A DNA stretch of 64,000 bases from assembly GCF_000012365.1 (NCBI RefSeq), contig NC_007651.1:2604001-2668000 (forward strand), in the 5' to 3' direction. Below are positions 1 to 9,344 of this stretch, in pieces; position 1 is the stretch's first letter; every line of letters begins with the position of its first letter. The notes beneath the pieces are model-generated. The model saw only the letters and a program-made list of their open reading frames with translations, searched no databases and was not told where the DNA came from. Position numbers and translations under genes: made by a program. This stretch comes from Burkholderia thailandensis E264. GTDB lineage: Bacteria > Pseudomonadota > Gammaproteobacteria > Burkholderiales > Burkholderiaceae.

Positions 1-191
1 TGGAGGCAGGCGGGCCGCTCGGGGGAAGATGGCGGTGGCGCGCACGAGGGCGCCGCGATCGCGCGCGGCGCTCGGCGTGGCGCGAAGAAATTCGGACAGG
101 GCGGATTGGGAGCGCGCGACGGCGCGACGAAGACGCGCCCGCAAGTCGCAAGCCTTCCGGCTGCCACTCGCCGCGCGCGCGTCACGCGACG

Positions 192-419
192 TCAGTGATG
201 TGCATACGTGCGCGGGGCGCGCACCGCATGCGCGCGCCGCGCATGATGCGCGCGGTGCTTGCGATGACGCGTCGTTTCCCGGGCATGGCTCGCCGGCGCG
301 GCTTGCGCGCCGCCCGACAGGTTCGCCTGGCCTTCGCCGAATTGATAGGTTTGCGCGTAGGCGGCCGAGGTCAGTGCGAATGCGGCGCAGGCGGCCGCGA
401 CGAGAATCGAAAGCTTCAC
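192..419 (-). CDS. Small exported basic protein, function unknown
   Basis: A 75-residue protein starting at a GTG; a GGAG stretch sits about nine bases upstream. The first 22 residues form a clear Sec signal peptide (basic start, Ala-rich hydrophobic core, cleavage after AYA). The mature part opens with a short QTYQFGEGQ segment and is then almost entirely His, Arg and Ala, which suggests a periplasmic metal- or polyanion-binding peptide, although no family is recognised. Small exported proteins like this are common in Burkholderia. The codon pattern fits the genome, but the gene is short and stays tentative. Confidence 0.45.
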   Translation of the reverse strand: MKLSILVAAACAAFALTSAAYAQTYQFGEGQANLSGGAQAAPASHARETTRHRKHRAHHARRAHAVRAPRTYAHH

Positions 420-623
420 GAGAATGGACTCCGGTCCGATGATGTGCCCGAGCTAGCGCGACCGCGGGCTGCGCGCCTTTCCGTCCGCGTGCGCTGAATG
501 ATCTTTGACAATCGCGACGCGTCCGATGCCGGCGCGTCGCGCGAACGAGCAGAAGCGAGCGGCGGGCAGCGTGCGGTTCGGGCGGCCCGCGCGCTGCGGA
601 TCGGCCCGCGACGCCGACGCCCG

Positions 624-902
624 TCAGTATTGGCGATTGTCGTCGCCGCGCCCGCGATAGTCACCGCGATCGCCGCCGCGATAATCACCGCGATAATCGC
701 GCCGGTCGTCGTCGCGCCGATCGTATGGCTGCGGATGCGCGCGCCGCCATTCGTCGCGTTCCCAGTAGCGGTGGCCGTCCCAATAGCGGTCGCCGTGCCA
801 GCCGATGCCGACGTCCACGCCGACGGCGGGCTGCGTCGGATACACCGCGCAGCCCGCGAGCATCGCGCTCGCCAGGAGCGGCAAAACGATCAGTTTTTTC
901 AT
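624..902 (-). CDS. Small outer-membrane-type lipoprotein
   Basis: A 92-residue lipoprotein starting at the ATG before KKLIVLPLL; another ATG lies five codons upstream in frame. The lipobox LAGC falls near residues 17-20, so the mature protein begins at a lipidated Cys. The middle has a Tyr/Trp-rich stretch (WHGDRYWDGHRYW), and the tail is a low-complexity Asp/Arg/Gly/Tyr repeat (RRDYRGDYRGG type) predicted to be disordered. Such proteins are usually annotated as hypothetical lipoproteins. There is no obvious operon partner; the channel gene downstream lies about 2.6 kb to the right and reads in the same direction. Confidence 0.6.
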   Translation of the reverse strand: MKKLIVLPLLASAMLAGCAVYPTQPAVGVDVGIGWHGDRYWDGHRYWERDEWRRAHPQPYDRRDDDRRDYRGDYRGGDRGDYRGRGDDNRQY

Positions 903-1040
903 TTCCGTCAGCCCCATGAAGCCGGTTCGTATCCCGAATCATAGAAAGCCGGCGGACCGCTGCGTGTAAAGGATTGCAACGATATATGACGGCTGGCGCG
1001 CATGCCCGCGTCGCCGGCGAAACGGTGCGGTGCGGCCGCG

Positions 1041-3470
1041 TCAGTCGCTCGGGGGCGGCGGCAGGTTCTGCACCATCAGCGTCTGCGGATTCGACAGCGC
1101 AATGCCCGCTGCGCGCAGCCGCTTGAGGATCTCGAACAGCAGGTCGCTCTTCGTCGCCGCCGCGATCCGCGGGCTGCCGACGTAGCCCGTCACGCTGAGC
1201 GTGATCCCGTCCGGCGTCAACTGACTGAACGTGACGGACGGCGCGGGCTTCTCGAGGATCGACGCGTGCTCCCGGTACGCGTCGAGCAGCAGGTCGCGCA
1301 CCTGCTCGGGATCGGTGTTGAGCGGAAACGTGAGCGTCAGCGTCGCGACGCCTTGCGTGCTGTTGCCCATCGTCACGTTGCGCAGGTTCTGCGAGATCAA
1401 CTGCGAGTTCGGCACGATCACCGTCGAGCGGTCGGAGAGCTGGATCTCGGTCGCGCGCACGTTGATCCGCCGGATGTCGCCTTCGACGCCCGAGATGCTG
1501 ATCATGTCGCCGACCTTCACCGGCCGCTCGGTGAGCAGGATCAGCCCGGACACGAAGTTCTTCACGATCTCCTGCAGACCGAAGCCGATGCCCACCGACA
1601 GCGCGCTCACGATCCACGCGAGGTTGTCCCATTTGACGCCGAGCAGCGATAGCGCGAGCAGCACGATCGCGACGTAGCCGAGATTGCTGTACAGCGTGAT
1701 GAGCGACGCGCGCATGCCTTGATCCATGCCGATCGCGGGCAGCAGCTCGTTGTCGAGCCAGCGGCGCACCGAGCGCAGCAGGTAGATGCCGATCGCGAGC
1801 GCGAGCGCCGCGTTCAGGATGCGGCCGGGCACGATGTTCAGGCGCTGCAGCTTGTCGCCGCCGAACATCGAGATCACGCTCACGAGCAGGTCGTTCGGCG
1901 TCGTGCCGAAGCCGCCCGTGAGCAGCGCGACGACGGCCACGAGCAGCAGCACGCTCGTGCTGATTCCGCTCAGAACCGTTCTTGCCTGATCGAGATGGCC
2001 GTCGTTCAGCCCGAACAGATGCTTGATCAGCTTGCCGCTCGACAGGTTCGCGGAGAACGCGCTCGCGTACGCGTCGCGCGTGAGGCGCGTCAGCAGATAC
2101 GCGCTGCCGAGCACGATCTCGAACCAGACGAGCTCGTAGGTCAGGAAGCGGGCGACCGAGATATAGCCGACGAGGAGCGCGACGAGCGCCGCGACGACGG
2201 TCAGCGTGACGCCCGCGTGAATCAGCCCGGCGAGCGTCGAACGCGCCTCGGGCGGCTCGCCCGCGGCGGCGAGCGCGGTGCGTGCGCGGTTCGCGCGCAG
2301 CAGCGACGCGCCGATCGTCACGACGACGACGAGCGACACGATCCCGCGCCCGAACAGCGTGACCTGCAGGCTCGTGTCGGCCGTCCGGTTCAACTCCTCG
2401 AGCGCGCCCGCGACGAGCAGCAGCGCCGCGAGTATCGCCGGGAACGGCCGCATCGCGAGCGCGACTTCGTCGGCGAGCGCGGGCAGCCGCCAGCTCGGAT
2501 GGCGCGTGCACAGCAGCGCGCGGCCGAGGCCCGCGATCAGTGCGCAGGTCAGCGCGAGCTTGGCCAGTTCGTCGGCGAAATCCTGCAGCGCGCTCGACAG
2601 CGCGTAGTCGCGTGTGAGCGCGAGGTAGACGAACTGCACCGCGATGCCCGTCGTCAAGACGCTCGACGCCGCGATCGACGTCGCGAGCGCGCTGCGCCGC
2701 ACGCGCGTCTCCGGCAGCCTGGTCAGGCTGAACCACGCGAGCGCGCGCTCGGCGAGCCGCCTGCCGAGCGTCCACACGGCGAGCGCGGCGGCGAGCAGCA
2801 GCGCGGTGCCGAGCCGGCGGCCCGGCTCCCACGCCGCGGCGAGCACTTGCCCGATCTGCGCGCTGAACGCGCCGAGCTCCTGCCGGTCGTCGTCCGTCGG
2901 ATGAAAGAGCGGCGCCCAGAACTGCGCGCCGAGAATGCCGCTCGAGCGCAGCGCGAGCTGATCGCGCAGCAGGCTGCGACGCAGCTTCGAGTATTGCTGA
3001 GTCAGGTTCGCGAGGCTTTCTTTTTCGTCGGCGGCCTGCTTCAGCGCGGCGTCGAGCTGCGTCCTGCGCGCGTTCAGATCCGCGCGCTGCCGCGCGACGG
3101 CGGCCGTCTCGGGGGCGGCGCCCGGGGCGGGCGGCGGCCCGAGCACGTCGAGCTGCGCCTGAAGCTGCGCGCGCGTGGGCACGAGCGCGGCCGTCAGCTT
3201 GTCGACGTCGGCCGTCAGCGCCTGCGTCGATTCGTCGAGCGCGTCCAGTTGCTTGTAGCTCGTCGCGGCCGACGCCTGCTGCTTGATCCGGTCGAGCGCG
3301 GCCTGCACGCGCTTGAGCTCGGCGAGCGCTTCGTCGCGCGAGATCGTCGGCGCGGGCGGCACGGCCGCGCCCGACGCGAGGTCGGCCGCCGCCGCGGGCA
3401 GCGCCGCACAAAAGAGATGCAATAGGCCAATCAGCGCGACGCGGCGCGCGAATGTCGCAAGACGGATCAT
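1041..3470 (-). CDS. Large mechanosensitive channel, MscS family with N-terminal DUF3772-type region
   Basis: An 809-residue inner-membrane protein. Residues 1-29 are a signal peptide. A periplasmic coiled-coil-rich region (about 40-190) resembles the DUF3772 domain that precedes the membrane part in large MscS relatives. Several hydrophobic helices follow, and the MscS core lies near residues 590-700, with the pore-lining glycine/alanine-rich helix (SALSVGIGFGLQEIVKNF) and the beta domain (VKVGDMISISGVEGDIRRI, then VPNSQLISQNLRN). It should open under membrane tension to release solutes. It stands alone, reading leftward, about 180 bp downstream of nosR with no sign of coupling to it. The C-terminus ends in PPPPSD. 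Confidence 0.88.
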   Translation of the reverse strand: MIRLATFARRVALIGLLHLFCAALPAAAADLASGAAVPPAPTISRDEALAELKRVQAALDRIKQQASAATSYKQLDALDESTQALTADVDKLTAALVPTRAQLQAQLDVLGPPPAPGAAPETAAVARQRADLNARRTQLDAALKQAADEKESLANLTQQYSKLRRSLLRDQLALRSSGILGAQFWAPLFHPTDDDRQELGAFSAQIGQVLAAAWEPGRRLGTALLLAAALAVWTLGRRLAERALAWFSLTRLPETRVRRSALATSIAASSVLTTGIAVQFVYLALTRDYALSSALQDFADELAKLALTCALIAGLGRALLCTRHPSWRLPALADEVALAMRPFPAILAALLLVAGALEELNRTADTSLQVTLFGRGIVSLVVVVTIGASLLRANRARTALAAAGEPPEARSTLAGLIHAGVTLTVVAALVALLVGYISVARFLTYELVWFEIVLGSAYLLTRLTRDAYASAFSANLSSGKLIKHLFGLNDGHLDQARTVLSGISTSVLLLVAVVALLTGGFGTTPNDLLVSVISMFGGDKLQRLNIVPGRILNAALALAIGIYLLRSVRRWLDNELLPAIGMDQGMRASLITLYSNLGYVAIVLLALSLLGVKWDNLAWIVSALSVGIGFGLQEIVKNFVSGLILLTERPVKVGDMISISGVEGDIRRINVRATEIQLSDRSTVIVPNSQLISQNLRNVTMGNSTQGVATLTLTFPLNTDPEQVRDLLLDAYREHASILEKPAPSVTFSQLTPDGITLSVTGYVGSPRIAAATKSDLLFEILKRLRAAGIALSNPQTLMVQNLPPPPSD

Positions 3471-3654
3471 CGGGAAACCTTACAGAGCGGTTGCGCGAAC
3501 GGACAACCGGATTGCGCTGTAGATTGCCACGGTTTTTCGGCTTGCGGATCGCCGACGACAATCCGAAACAAATGAAAGGAAAACGAAATATTTGAGCCCG
3601 GCGCGTCGGGCCTCCGCGCGCCGGGGCGCGGTGCCCGGCGTGCGGCGATGCGCG

Positions 3655-5787
3655 TCAGACCCGATCGATCGGAATGTATTGCCCGTTCTTGCCGACGGGC
3701 GTGAGCGGCAGGCCGGCCTTTTCGCGGCGCTTGCGCTCCTTCGACAGCGGCGGGCAACTGTGCTCGTCGTAGTACATGACCATGCAGTCGAGGCAGAGCA
3801 GGCACTCCATCGGATCGATCCGGCCGGCCGTGTCGATCGCCTGCGAGCCGCAGCCGACCGCGCACGCATGGCAGCTCGTGCATTCGGGCTTGCGCTTGAG
3901 CTTGATCACCCGCAGGCGCCCGGGCAGCGCGAGGCTCGCGCCGAGCGGGCACAGGTACTTGCAGAACGGCCGCTCGACGAAGATCGACGCGCCGACGATC
4001 GCGGTCCAGAACAGCACGAACGGCCACGAGCGGTGCAGCACGCCGACGAGGAAGGTGGTCTTGAACGGCTCGATCTCGGCGAGCTTCTCGGCCCACGGCA
4101 TCGAGAAGAACGACACGACGAGCAGCACCGCGAACACCACGTACTTCAGCTTGCGCAGCCGGTTGTGCCAGCGCGCGGGCAGCTTGCGCTGCAGGGACTT
4201 CAGGCCGGTGGCGCGCGCGATCTTGTAGAGCAGCTCGGACAGCGAGCCGAACGGGCACAGCCAGCCGCAAAAGACGCCCCGGCCCCAGACGATCACCGTG
4301 ACGGCGATCGCGATCCAGAACACGAAGATGAACGGATCGGAAAGGAAAAGCCCCCAGTTCCAGCCGCTCGCGAGCGAATGGACGAGCGTGAGCACCTGCG
4401 TGATCGACGGCTGCGCGAGCTCGTGCCAGCCGGCGAAGCCGATCGCGATGAGCCAGCTCGCGGTCTTCGGCCACGACACCCAGCGCTTGTCCGCGCGCTT
4501 CGCGCGGCGCACCCAGCGATCGCGCGTCGCGAAGAACAGCATGACGGCCGCGATCCAGCCGACGAAGAGACCGATCTCGAGCCGCTTGCCGGTCCACGCC
4601 TTGCGCCACACGGGCGCGTCTTCCTCGACGTGCGGGCGGCCGCCCGCGAGGAACTCGCCCGGCAGCCAGTACGGGGACGCGAATGCGGAGAACGTCTTCG
4701 CGCCTGTCTCCTGGTCGGAGCGGTGGCCGAGGAACACGAACTTCCACGGATACGCGGCGCTGAACCGCGCGCTGCGCACGATGAAGATGCCCGTCTCGTT
4801 GAACGGCGGCGTGCCCGCGGCCTGCAGCGCGTACAGGTTCAGATAGTCGGAATCCTTGAACGTGAACGCGTTGATGCCTTGCCGCACCTGGATGCGATCG
4901 TAGATGCCGCCGCGCACGAAGCCCGAGCCCTTGAACGATTCGGTGCCGTTCGCGACGACGAAGAGCGCATGCTCGCCCGGTTTCAGCCGGCTCATCAGTT
5001 GCGCGTACTCGTGGTCGCCGAGAATGCTCTTGCCGATCGCGGGCGCATTCAGATAGCCGTAGTAGAGATCGAGGTAGGGCGCGCCCGTGTCCGGCGCGCC
5101 GACGTCGGCCGGCCGGATCGCGAGGTGCGCGATCGCGCCGCGCTCGACGAGCGAGCGCCATGTCTCGTGCGTGTCGGACGGCAGCAGCTTCGCCTGCGGC
5201 AGCAAGGTTTCCTTGACGATGCCGACCTGGTTCGCGATCGCGACCGCGCAGCGCGAGATCAGCTGGTTCTCGGCGATCACGGTGACGGTCGCGCCCGAGA
5301 TCGCGTCCAGGCTCGTGGCGCCGGCGTCGCCGCTGCCGATCTCGAACCGCGCGCCCGCGAACTTGCCGACGTACTGGCGCAGGAACGCAAGCAGCTTGCT
5401 CTCAGGAATCCCGACGAGCAGGATCGGCTCGCTGTGCTTGAGCACGCGCACGCCGGTGATCGTGCCTTTGGTGTCCATCCCGATCAGCGTGACGATCGGC
5501 TTGCCCGAATAGCCCTGGATGTCGACGATGTCGGTCGACAGGAACACGTAGCCCTTGAGCGTGCGCGCGTGGCCGTCGTCCGCGTACGCGTCGACATAGG
5601 GCGGGCTGCCCTTGCGCGCGGAGAATGCGTTCGCGCCCGGCAACACGGACGCGCAGTCGGTCCACTTGCACAGGTCGGGTTGGCTGAAGAGTTCGGGCGG
5701 CAGCTCCTGCTCGTAGATCGACGCGACGCCTGGGCGGGCCGCGACGACGAAAAACGCGAGCAGAAGGATCCGGAGCAGTGCTTTCAT
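3655..5787 (-). CDS. nosR: NosR, flavin/iron-sulfur membrane protein for N2O reduction
   Basis: A 710-residue polytopic protein that supports nitrous-oxide reductase expression and electron supply. The order is: signal sequence (1-22); periplasmic FMN-binding domain carrying the ApbE target motif SGATVT at about 164-169; a transmembrane block with two polyferredoxin-type motifs, CGWLCPFG and CKYLCPLG; and a C-terminal cytoplasmic bis-[4Fe-4S] module, CTSCHACAVGC then CLLCLDC. The covalent FMN on the SGAT threonine would be attached by the ApbE homologue encoded near 13.4-14.4 kb. Unusually, nosR is the last gene of the leftward nos operon here rather than the first. The ATG start was preferred over a GTG three codons upstream; neither has a strong ribosome site. 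Confidence 0.95.
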   Translation of the reverse strand: MKALLRILLLAFFVVAARPGVASIYEQELPPELFSQPDLCKWTDCASVLPGANAFSARKGSPPYVDAYADDGHARTLKGYVFLSTDIVDIQGYSGKPIVTLIGMDTKGTITGVRVLKHSEPILLVGIPESKLLAFLRQYVGKFAGARFEIGSGDAGATSLDAISGATVTVIAENQLISRCAVAIANQVGIVKETLLPQAKLLPSDTHETWRSLVERGAIAHLAIRPADVGAPDTGAPYLDLYYGYLNAPAIGKSILGDHEYAQLMSRLKPGEHALFVVANGTESFKGSGFVRGGIYDRIQVRQGINAFTFKDSDYLNLYALQAAGTPPFNETGIFIVRSARFSAAYPWKFVFLGHRSDQETGAKTFSAFASPYWLPGEFLAGGRPHVEEDAPVWRKAWTGKRLEIGLFVGWIAAVMLFFATRDRWVRRAKRADKRWVSWPKTASWLIAIGFAGWHELAQPSITQVLTLVHSLASGWNWGLFLSDPFIFVFWIAIAVTVIVWGRGVFCGWLCPFGSLSELLYKIARATGLKSLQRKLPARWHNRLRKLKYVVFAVLLVVSFFSMPWAEKLAEIEPFKTTFLVGVLHRSWPFVLFWTAIVGASIFVERPFCKYLCPLGASLALPGRLRVIKLKRKPECTSCHACAVGCGSQAIDTAGRIDPMECLLCLDCMVMYYDEHSCPPLSKERKRREKAGLPLTPVGKNGQYIPIDRV

Positions 5788-5865
5788 GTGGGTCACTTGG
5801 AGGGAGTCGCGCGGGCGGCCGCGCGCGCGACGTCGATCGCGCCGCGTCCGCCCGCGTCAGTGCGA

Positions 5866-6360
5866 TCAGTGCACCTTGGCGACCATGAAGTCGACGGCGG
5901 CTTCGACTTCGTTGTCCTTCAGGCTCGGATTGCCGCCGCGCGGCGGCATCGTGCCCTTGTTGCCGGTGAAGCCCTCGAGCGCGTGCTTGTACAGCGTCGG
6001 CTTGCCTTGCGCGATGCGCGGCGCCCAGTCGTCCTTGTTGCCGGCGATCGGCGCGCCGGCCGCGCCCGTCTGGTGGCACATGAAGCACACGCTCTTGAAT
6101 ACCTTCTCGCCGGCGGGGTTCGGCGCGTCCGCGGCGGCCGTCGTCACGGGCGCCGCGGGTGCCGCATCGCTCGAAGCGGCGGGCGTGGATGCGGCCGACG
6201 GGCTCGCGTTCGCGGACGCATCGACCGTGACGGACGCGGCGGGCGCGATCGACGCCGACGCGGCGGCGGGCGGCGCGCCGCCGTCGCGCTGGCCGCAGGC
6301 CGACAGGCCGAGCGCGAGCGCGAATCCGACGGCGGTGATCGACAGGTTTCGTATCTTCAT
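5866..6360 (-). CDS. Lipid-anchored c-type cytochrome of the nos operon
   Basis: A 164-residue lipoprotein cytochrome. The signal ends in a lipobox with Cys22 (LGLSAC). A flexible Ala/Ser/Pro-rich linker covers about 25-85. The heme domain has CFMCH, GAPIAGNKDDWAPR and a Met axial ligand in GTMPPRGG, the layout of small c5-type cytochromes. It lies 78 bp upstream of nosR and is transcribed with it. It probably carries electrons in the periplasm toward NosZ or NosR. The electron partner is inferred from gene position only. Confidence 0.88.
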   Translation of the reverse strand: MKIRNLSITAVGFALALGLSACGQRDGGAPPAAASASIAPAASVTVDASANASPSAASTPAASSDAAPAAPVTTAAADAPNPAGEKVFKSVCFMCHQTGAAGAPIAGNKDDWAPRIAQGKPTLYKHALEGFTGNKGTMPPRGGNPSLKDNEVEAAVDFMVAKVH

Positions 6361-6382
6361 GGTGATTTCCTCGTGGGGGGTG

Positions 6383-6793
6383 TCAGGATGCGATTGCCTG
6401 CGCGCCGGGCGACGATCCGCGCGCGCAAGGGAGTTCGTGGCCGAGCAGCGGCGCTTCGGCGAGCCGCTCGATCAGCACGCGGACGTTGCGCCACGGCTCG
6501 CCGCCGAATTCGGTGACGGGATCGGCGAGCACGCGGCCGTCCGGCGTGTGCAGGTGGTTCGGGCGCGCGGCGCCGGGCAGCGCGTGGTGCGGCGCGGTGT
6601 CGATGCGCATCGCGGCTTCGCCCCAGCGCCAGTCCATCGCGTACTCGCGCGCGTTCGCGATGCGCAGTGTCAGCTCGACGCCGTTCGCGAGGCGCACGTC
6701 GAGCGCGTCGCGCCGCAGCGTGACCGATTCGACGCAGGCGGCATCGAAATCGGTTTCGATCCGCTCCTTCAGTTCGATGTGCAGCATCGTCAT
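6383..6793 (-). CDS. Conserved small protein in nos operon, possibly DUF6516/TumE-like
   Basis: A 136-residue soluble protein. It has a beta-rich first half and the segment APHHALPGAARPNHLHTPDGRV, followed by a C-terminal helix (WRNVRVLIERLAE). The HLHTPDGR pattern recalls the DUF6516 (TumE-type) small proteins known as toxin partners, but the match is only by eye. It overlaps the preceding gene (6790-7059) by four bases as ATGA, so the two are translationally coupled. Together they sit between nosL and the cytochrome gene. Either they are nos accessory genes or a small two-gene module captured by the operon. Confidence 0.7.
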   Translation of the reverse strand: MTMLHIELKERIETDFDAACVESVTLRRDALDVRLANGVELTLRIANAREYAMDWRWGEAAMRIDTAPHHALPGAARPNHLHTPDGRVLADPVTEFGGEPWRNVRVLIERLAEAPLLGHELPCARGSSPGAQAIAS

Positions 6794-7059
6794 GCTCCTT
6801 GCGCGAGCAGCAGCGCGCGCAGTTGTTCGCGAATCGTCTCGTGCGTGTCGGCGAGCGTCTTCGCGCCGAGGTAGTGCTCGTAGGCCGGGTGCGCGTCGAT
6901 TTCGCCCGTGGCGATCTTCGCGAGGAGCGCCGCTTCGTCGGTCGCGCCGTATGGGGCGAGCAGGCGCTTGCGGTCCTCGCGCACGTCGTAGAGCAGACGG
7001 CTCAGCGCGTCGATCTGCTGGGCCGCTTCGTTGGGCAGGTTGCGAAAGAAGTGGGTCAT
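6790..7059 (-). CDS. Small helical protein of unknown function in nos operon
   Basis: An 89-residue, largely helical protein without signal peptide or membrane segment (starts MTHFFRNLPNEAAQQIDAL). It starts ten bases after the nosL stop and overlaps the next gene by ATGA, so it is clearly part of the nos transcript. No catalytic or metal motif stands out. The pairing with the downstream 136-residue protein looks like a two-component complex, possibly of toxin-antitoxin type; that is inference. I do not recognise a named family. Confidence 0.7.
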   Translation of the reverse strand: MTHFFRNLPNEAAQQIDALSRLLYDVREDRKRLLAPYGATDEAALLAKIATGEIDAHPAYEHYLGAKTLADTHETIREQLRALLLAQGA

Positions 7060-7069
7060 TTCGTGGTCC

Positions 7070-7600
7070 TCACATCGTCTGGTCCTTGACGACGCCGCCG
7101 TCGGTCGTCGCCATGTCCGGCGTGATCTCGTCGAAGCGATACAGCTTGCCTCCCTCGGCCTTCGCGAAGCGCGCGGCGTCCGCCTCGGCGGCGAACGACG
7201 CGAACGTCTGGCCCATCGCGCCCAGCTTCTTCGAGCCGATCACGTAGATCGCGCGCTTCGCGTCGATCCAGTGGCCGACCGGGTGCTGCCAGCCGGTCGC
7301 GCCCATGTCCTGCACATACAGCGCGCGGACCTTGCGGTCGTGCTCGGGGCGCAGGTAGACGGAAAAGAGCCCGAGCGTGTCGCAGAAGAAGTCCGGCTCG
7401 CCGTCCGCATAGACGATCTGCGCCTTCGGGCCCGGGTAGTCCTTCAGGCTCATGCCGTCGAGCACGCTGACGGTCGCGTCGGTGATCTCGTGCGGCGGCG
7501 GCGGCGTTCGCGAGTCGTAGCCGCACGCGGCGACGAGCACGGCGGCGGCGAGCGCCGCGAAGCCCGTGCGGACGGCGGCGGGAGGGAAACGGCGTTTCAT
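7070..7600 (-). CDS. nosL: NosL, copper chaperone lipoprotein for NosZ
   Basis: A 176-residue lipoprotein with an N-terminal signal and lipobox (VLVAAC), placing it in the periplasm on a membrane anchor. NosL binds Cu(I) and delivers copper for the CuZ centre of nitrous-oxide reductase. Family features include the segment VLDGMSLKDYPGPKAQIVY, DFFCDTLGLFSVYL and a C-terminal Met (DQTM). Its ATG overlaps the nosY stop as ATGA, giving tight coupling. Its length is ordinary for the family. Confidence 0.93.
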   Translation of the reverse strand: MKRRFPPAAVRTGFAALAAAVLVAACGYDSRTPPPPHEITDATVSVLDGMSLKDYPGPKAQIVYADGEPDFFCDTLGLFSVYLRPEHDRKVRALYVQDMGATGWQHPVGHWIDAKRAIYVIGSKKLGAMGQTFASFAAEADAARFAKAEGGKLYRFDEITPDMATTDGGVVKDQTM

Positions 7601-8433
7601 CGATTGAATCTCCAGGCGGCGAGGCCGAGCGGCGCCGCGATCCACGCGAGCATCACCGGGCCGAGCAAGAGGGGCGACGCGAGGGCCGCGGGAAATGCGC
7701 TGACCGCGCCGTACATCGTGCGCAAATCGCCCGGGCCGAAGATGTTCAGCACGCGGAACACGTCGGCGGGATTGAGCAGCAGCAACAGCGGCAGCGCGGG
7801 GCCGAGCCCGGCACCGCTCGTGAGCACGAGCGCGCCGAGCAGCAGCAGGTCGTACACGAGCACGAAGAAGAACCACAGCGCGATGGCGACGCCGCTCGCC
7901 GACGCGCGGCTCGCGCAGAACGCCGACGCGCACACGGCGAGGCTCAGGAACACCCAGCCGAGCAGCACCGCGCTCAGCACGAAGCCCGCGTACTGATACC
8001 AGTCGGCGATGCTCACGCGCGGGGCGATCACCGCGCCCGCCGCGCCGAAGCCCGCGAGCGTCGCGCAGGTGAGCGCGGCCGCGAGGCCGACGTACTTGCC
8101 GACGAGCAGCTCGGTGCGGGTGAGCGGATACGACAGCAGCAGGTTCAGCGTGCCGCGCTCGCGCTCGCCGACGAGCGCGTCGAAGCCGAGAATCAGCGCG
8201 ATGAGCGGCAGCAGGTAGATCGCGAGGCTCACGAGGCTCGCGATCAGCGGCTCGATCCCGTGAAAGCCGACGGCGCCTTGCGCGGCCGCGCCGAAATACG
8301 AGATCGCGAGCGTGAACGCGGCGAACACGAGCGAGATCGCGAGCACCCAGCGGTTGCGGAGCCGGTCGTGGAATTCCTTGCCGGCGATCACGCGGATTTG
8401 CGCCCACGGCGAGCGAGGAGTCGGTGCGTTCAT
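7597..8433 (-). CDS. nosY: NosY, ABC-2-type permease of the NosDFY complex
   Basis: A 278-residue integral membrane protein with six predicted transmembrane segments. It begins MNAPTPRSPWAQIRVIAGKEF and has an ABC-2 permease core (GFDALVGERERGTLNLLLSYPLTRTELL) with the coupling-helix signature that contacts the ATPase. With NosF and NosD it forms the complex needed to mature or load NosZ with sulfur and copper. The start has a good GGAGAA ribosome site and overlaps the nosF stop. It stays within normal family length. Confidence 0.93.
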   Translation of the reverse strand: MNAPTPRSPWAQIRVIAGKEFHDRLRNRWVLAISLVFAAFTLAISYFGAAAQGAVGFHGIEPLIASLVSLAIYLLPLIALILGFDALVGERERGTLNLLLSYPLTRTELLVGKYVGLAAALTCATLAGFGAAGAVIAPRVSIADWYQYAGFVLSAVLLGWVFLSLAVCASAFCASRASASGVAIALWFFFVLVYDLLLLGALVLTSGAGLGPALPLLLLLNPADVFRVLNIFGPGDLRTMYGAVSAFPAALASPLLLGPVMLAWIAAPLGLAAWRFNR

Positions 8434-9344
8434 GGGTTCTCCTCGCATCCGGCATAGCCGAGGAACAGGTCTTCGAGCGACGGCTCGTGGATGTGCACGT
8501 CGACGATGCGCGCGGCGAGCGGCGACAGCGCGGCGAGCGCCGCCATCTTCGCGTCGCGCGGGCACGCGAACGCGATGCGCCGGTCGCGCACCGTCGGCTC
8601 GCCGAACGGCGCGCGGCGCAGCGCGGCTTCGATCTCGCGCGTGTCGCCGTCGGGCAGCACGAGCTCGATCGTGAGCGGCAGGTTCGTCTCGCCGCGCAGT
8701 GCGTCGACGCTGCCCACCGCCTGCAGCCGGCCGGCGCGCACGATCGCGAGGCGATCGACGCGCTGCTGGATCTCGGCGAGGATGTGCGACGTGATGACGA
8801 TCGTCGTGCCCGCGCGCCGGCGCTCGTTCAGCGCGAGGTAGAACGCGCGGATGCCGGCGGGATCGAGCCCGTTCGTCGGCTCGTCGAGGAACAGCAGGCG
8901 CGGATCGCCGAGCAGCGCCTGCGCGAAGCCGAGCCGCTGCCGCATGCCTTTCGAATACTCGCGGACCTTGCGCGCGGCCGCGTGGGCCAGGCCCACCTCG
9001 GCGAGAAGCGGCGCGCACGCGGCCGCGTCGACGCCTTTCAGGCGCGCGAAGAAGCGCAGCGTCTCGAAGCCGGTCAGGTTGTCGTAGAGCACGACGTTTT
9101 CCGGCAGATAGCCGAGCGTGCGCCGGATCGCGCGAAACCGCAGGTCGCGGGCCGATACGCCGGCGATCCGCACGTCGCCCGCGTCCGCAGCGACGAGGCC
9201 GAGCATCAGCTGGAACAGCGTGCTCTTGCCCGCGCCGTTGCGGCCGATGAGGCCGAACAGCTCGCCCGGCGCGATCGCGAGATCGACGCCGTCGACCGCG
9301 CGCACCGCGCCGAACGTCTTGATGACGCCTGCCAGCTCGATCAT
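8430..9344 (-). CDS. nosF: NosF, ABC ATPase of the NosDFY complex
   Basis: A 304-residue cytoplasmic ATPase. Walker A GRNGAGKST is at about 34-42, the signature is YSKGMRQRLGFAQALL, Walker B is LLFLDEP and the H-loop is TSHILAEIQQ. The C-terminal 90 residues form the regulatory extension seen in ABC-2-type ATPases. It energises NosY/NosD for NosZ maturation. ATGA overlaps on both sides (nosD before, nosY after) show translational coupling. Confidence 0.94.
   Translation of the reverse strand: MIELAGVIKTFGAVRAVDGVDLAIAPGELFGLIGRNGAGKSTLFQLMLGLVAADAGDVRIAGVSARDLRFRAIRRTLGYLPENVVLYDNLTGFETLRFFARLKGVDAAACAPLLAEVGLAHAAARKVREYSKGMRQRLGFAQALLGDPRLLFLDEPTNGLDPAGIRAFYLALNERRRAGTTIVITSHILAEIQQRVDRLAIVRAGRLQAVGSVDALRGETNLPLTIELVLPDGDTREIEAALRRAPFGEPTVRDRRIAFACPRDAKMAALAALSPLAARIVDVHIHEPSLEDLFLGYAGCEENP

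Noticed and set aside
3592..6516. A 974-residue open frame opposite nosR and the cytochrome gene
   Set aside because: It is an Arg/Ala/Asp-rich shadow of high-GC coding DNA on the other strand, without a start context or any domain.
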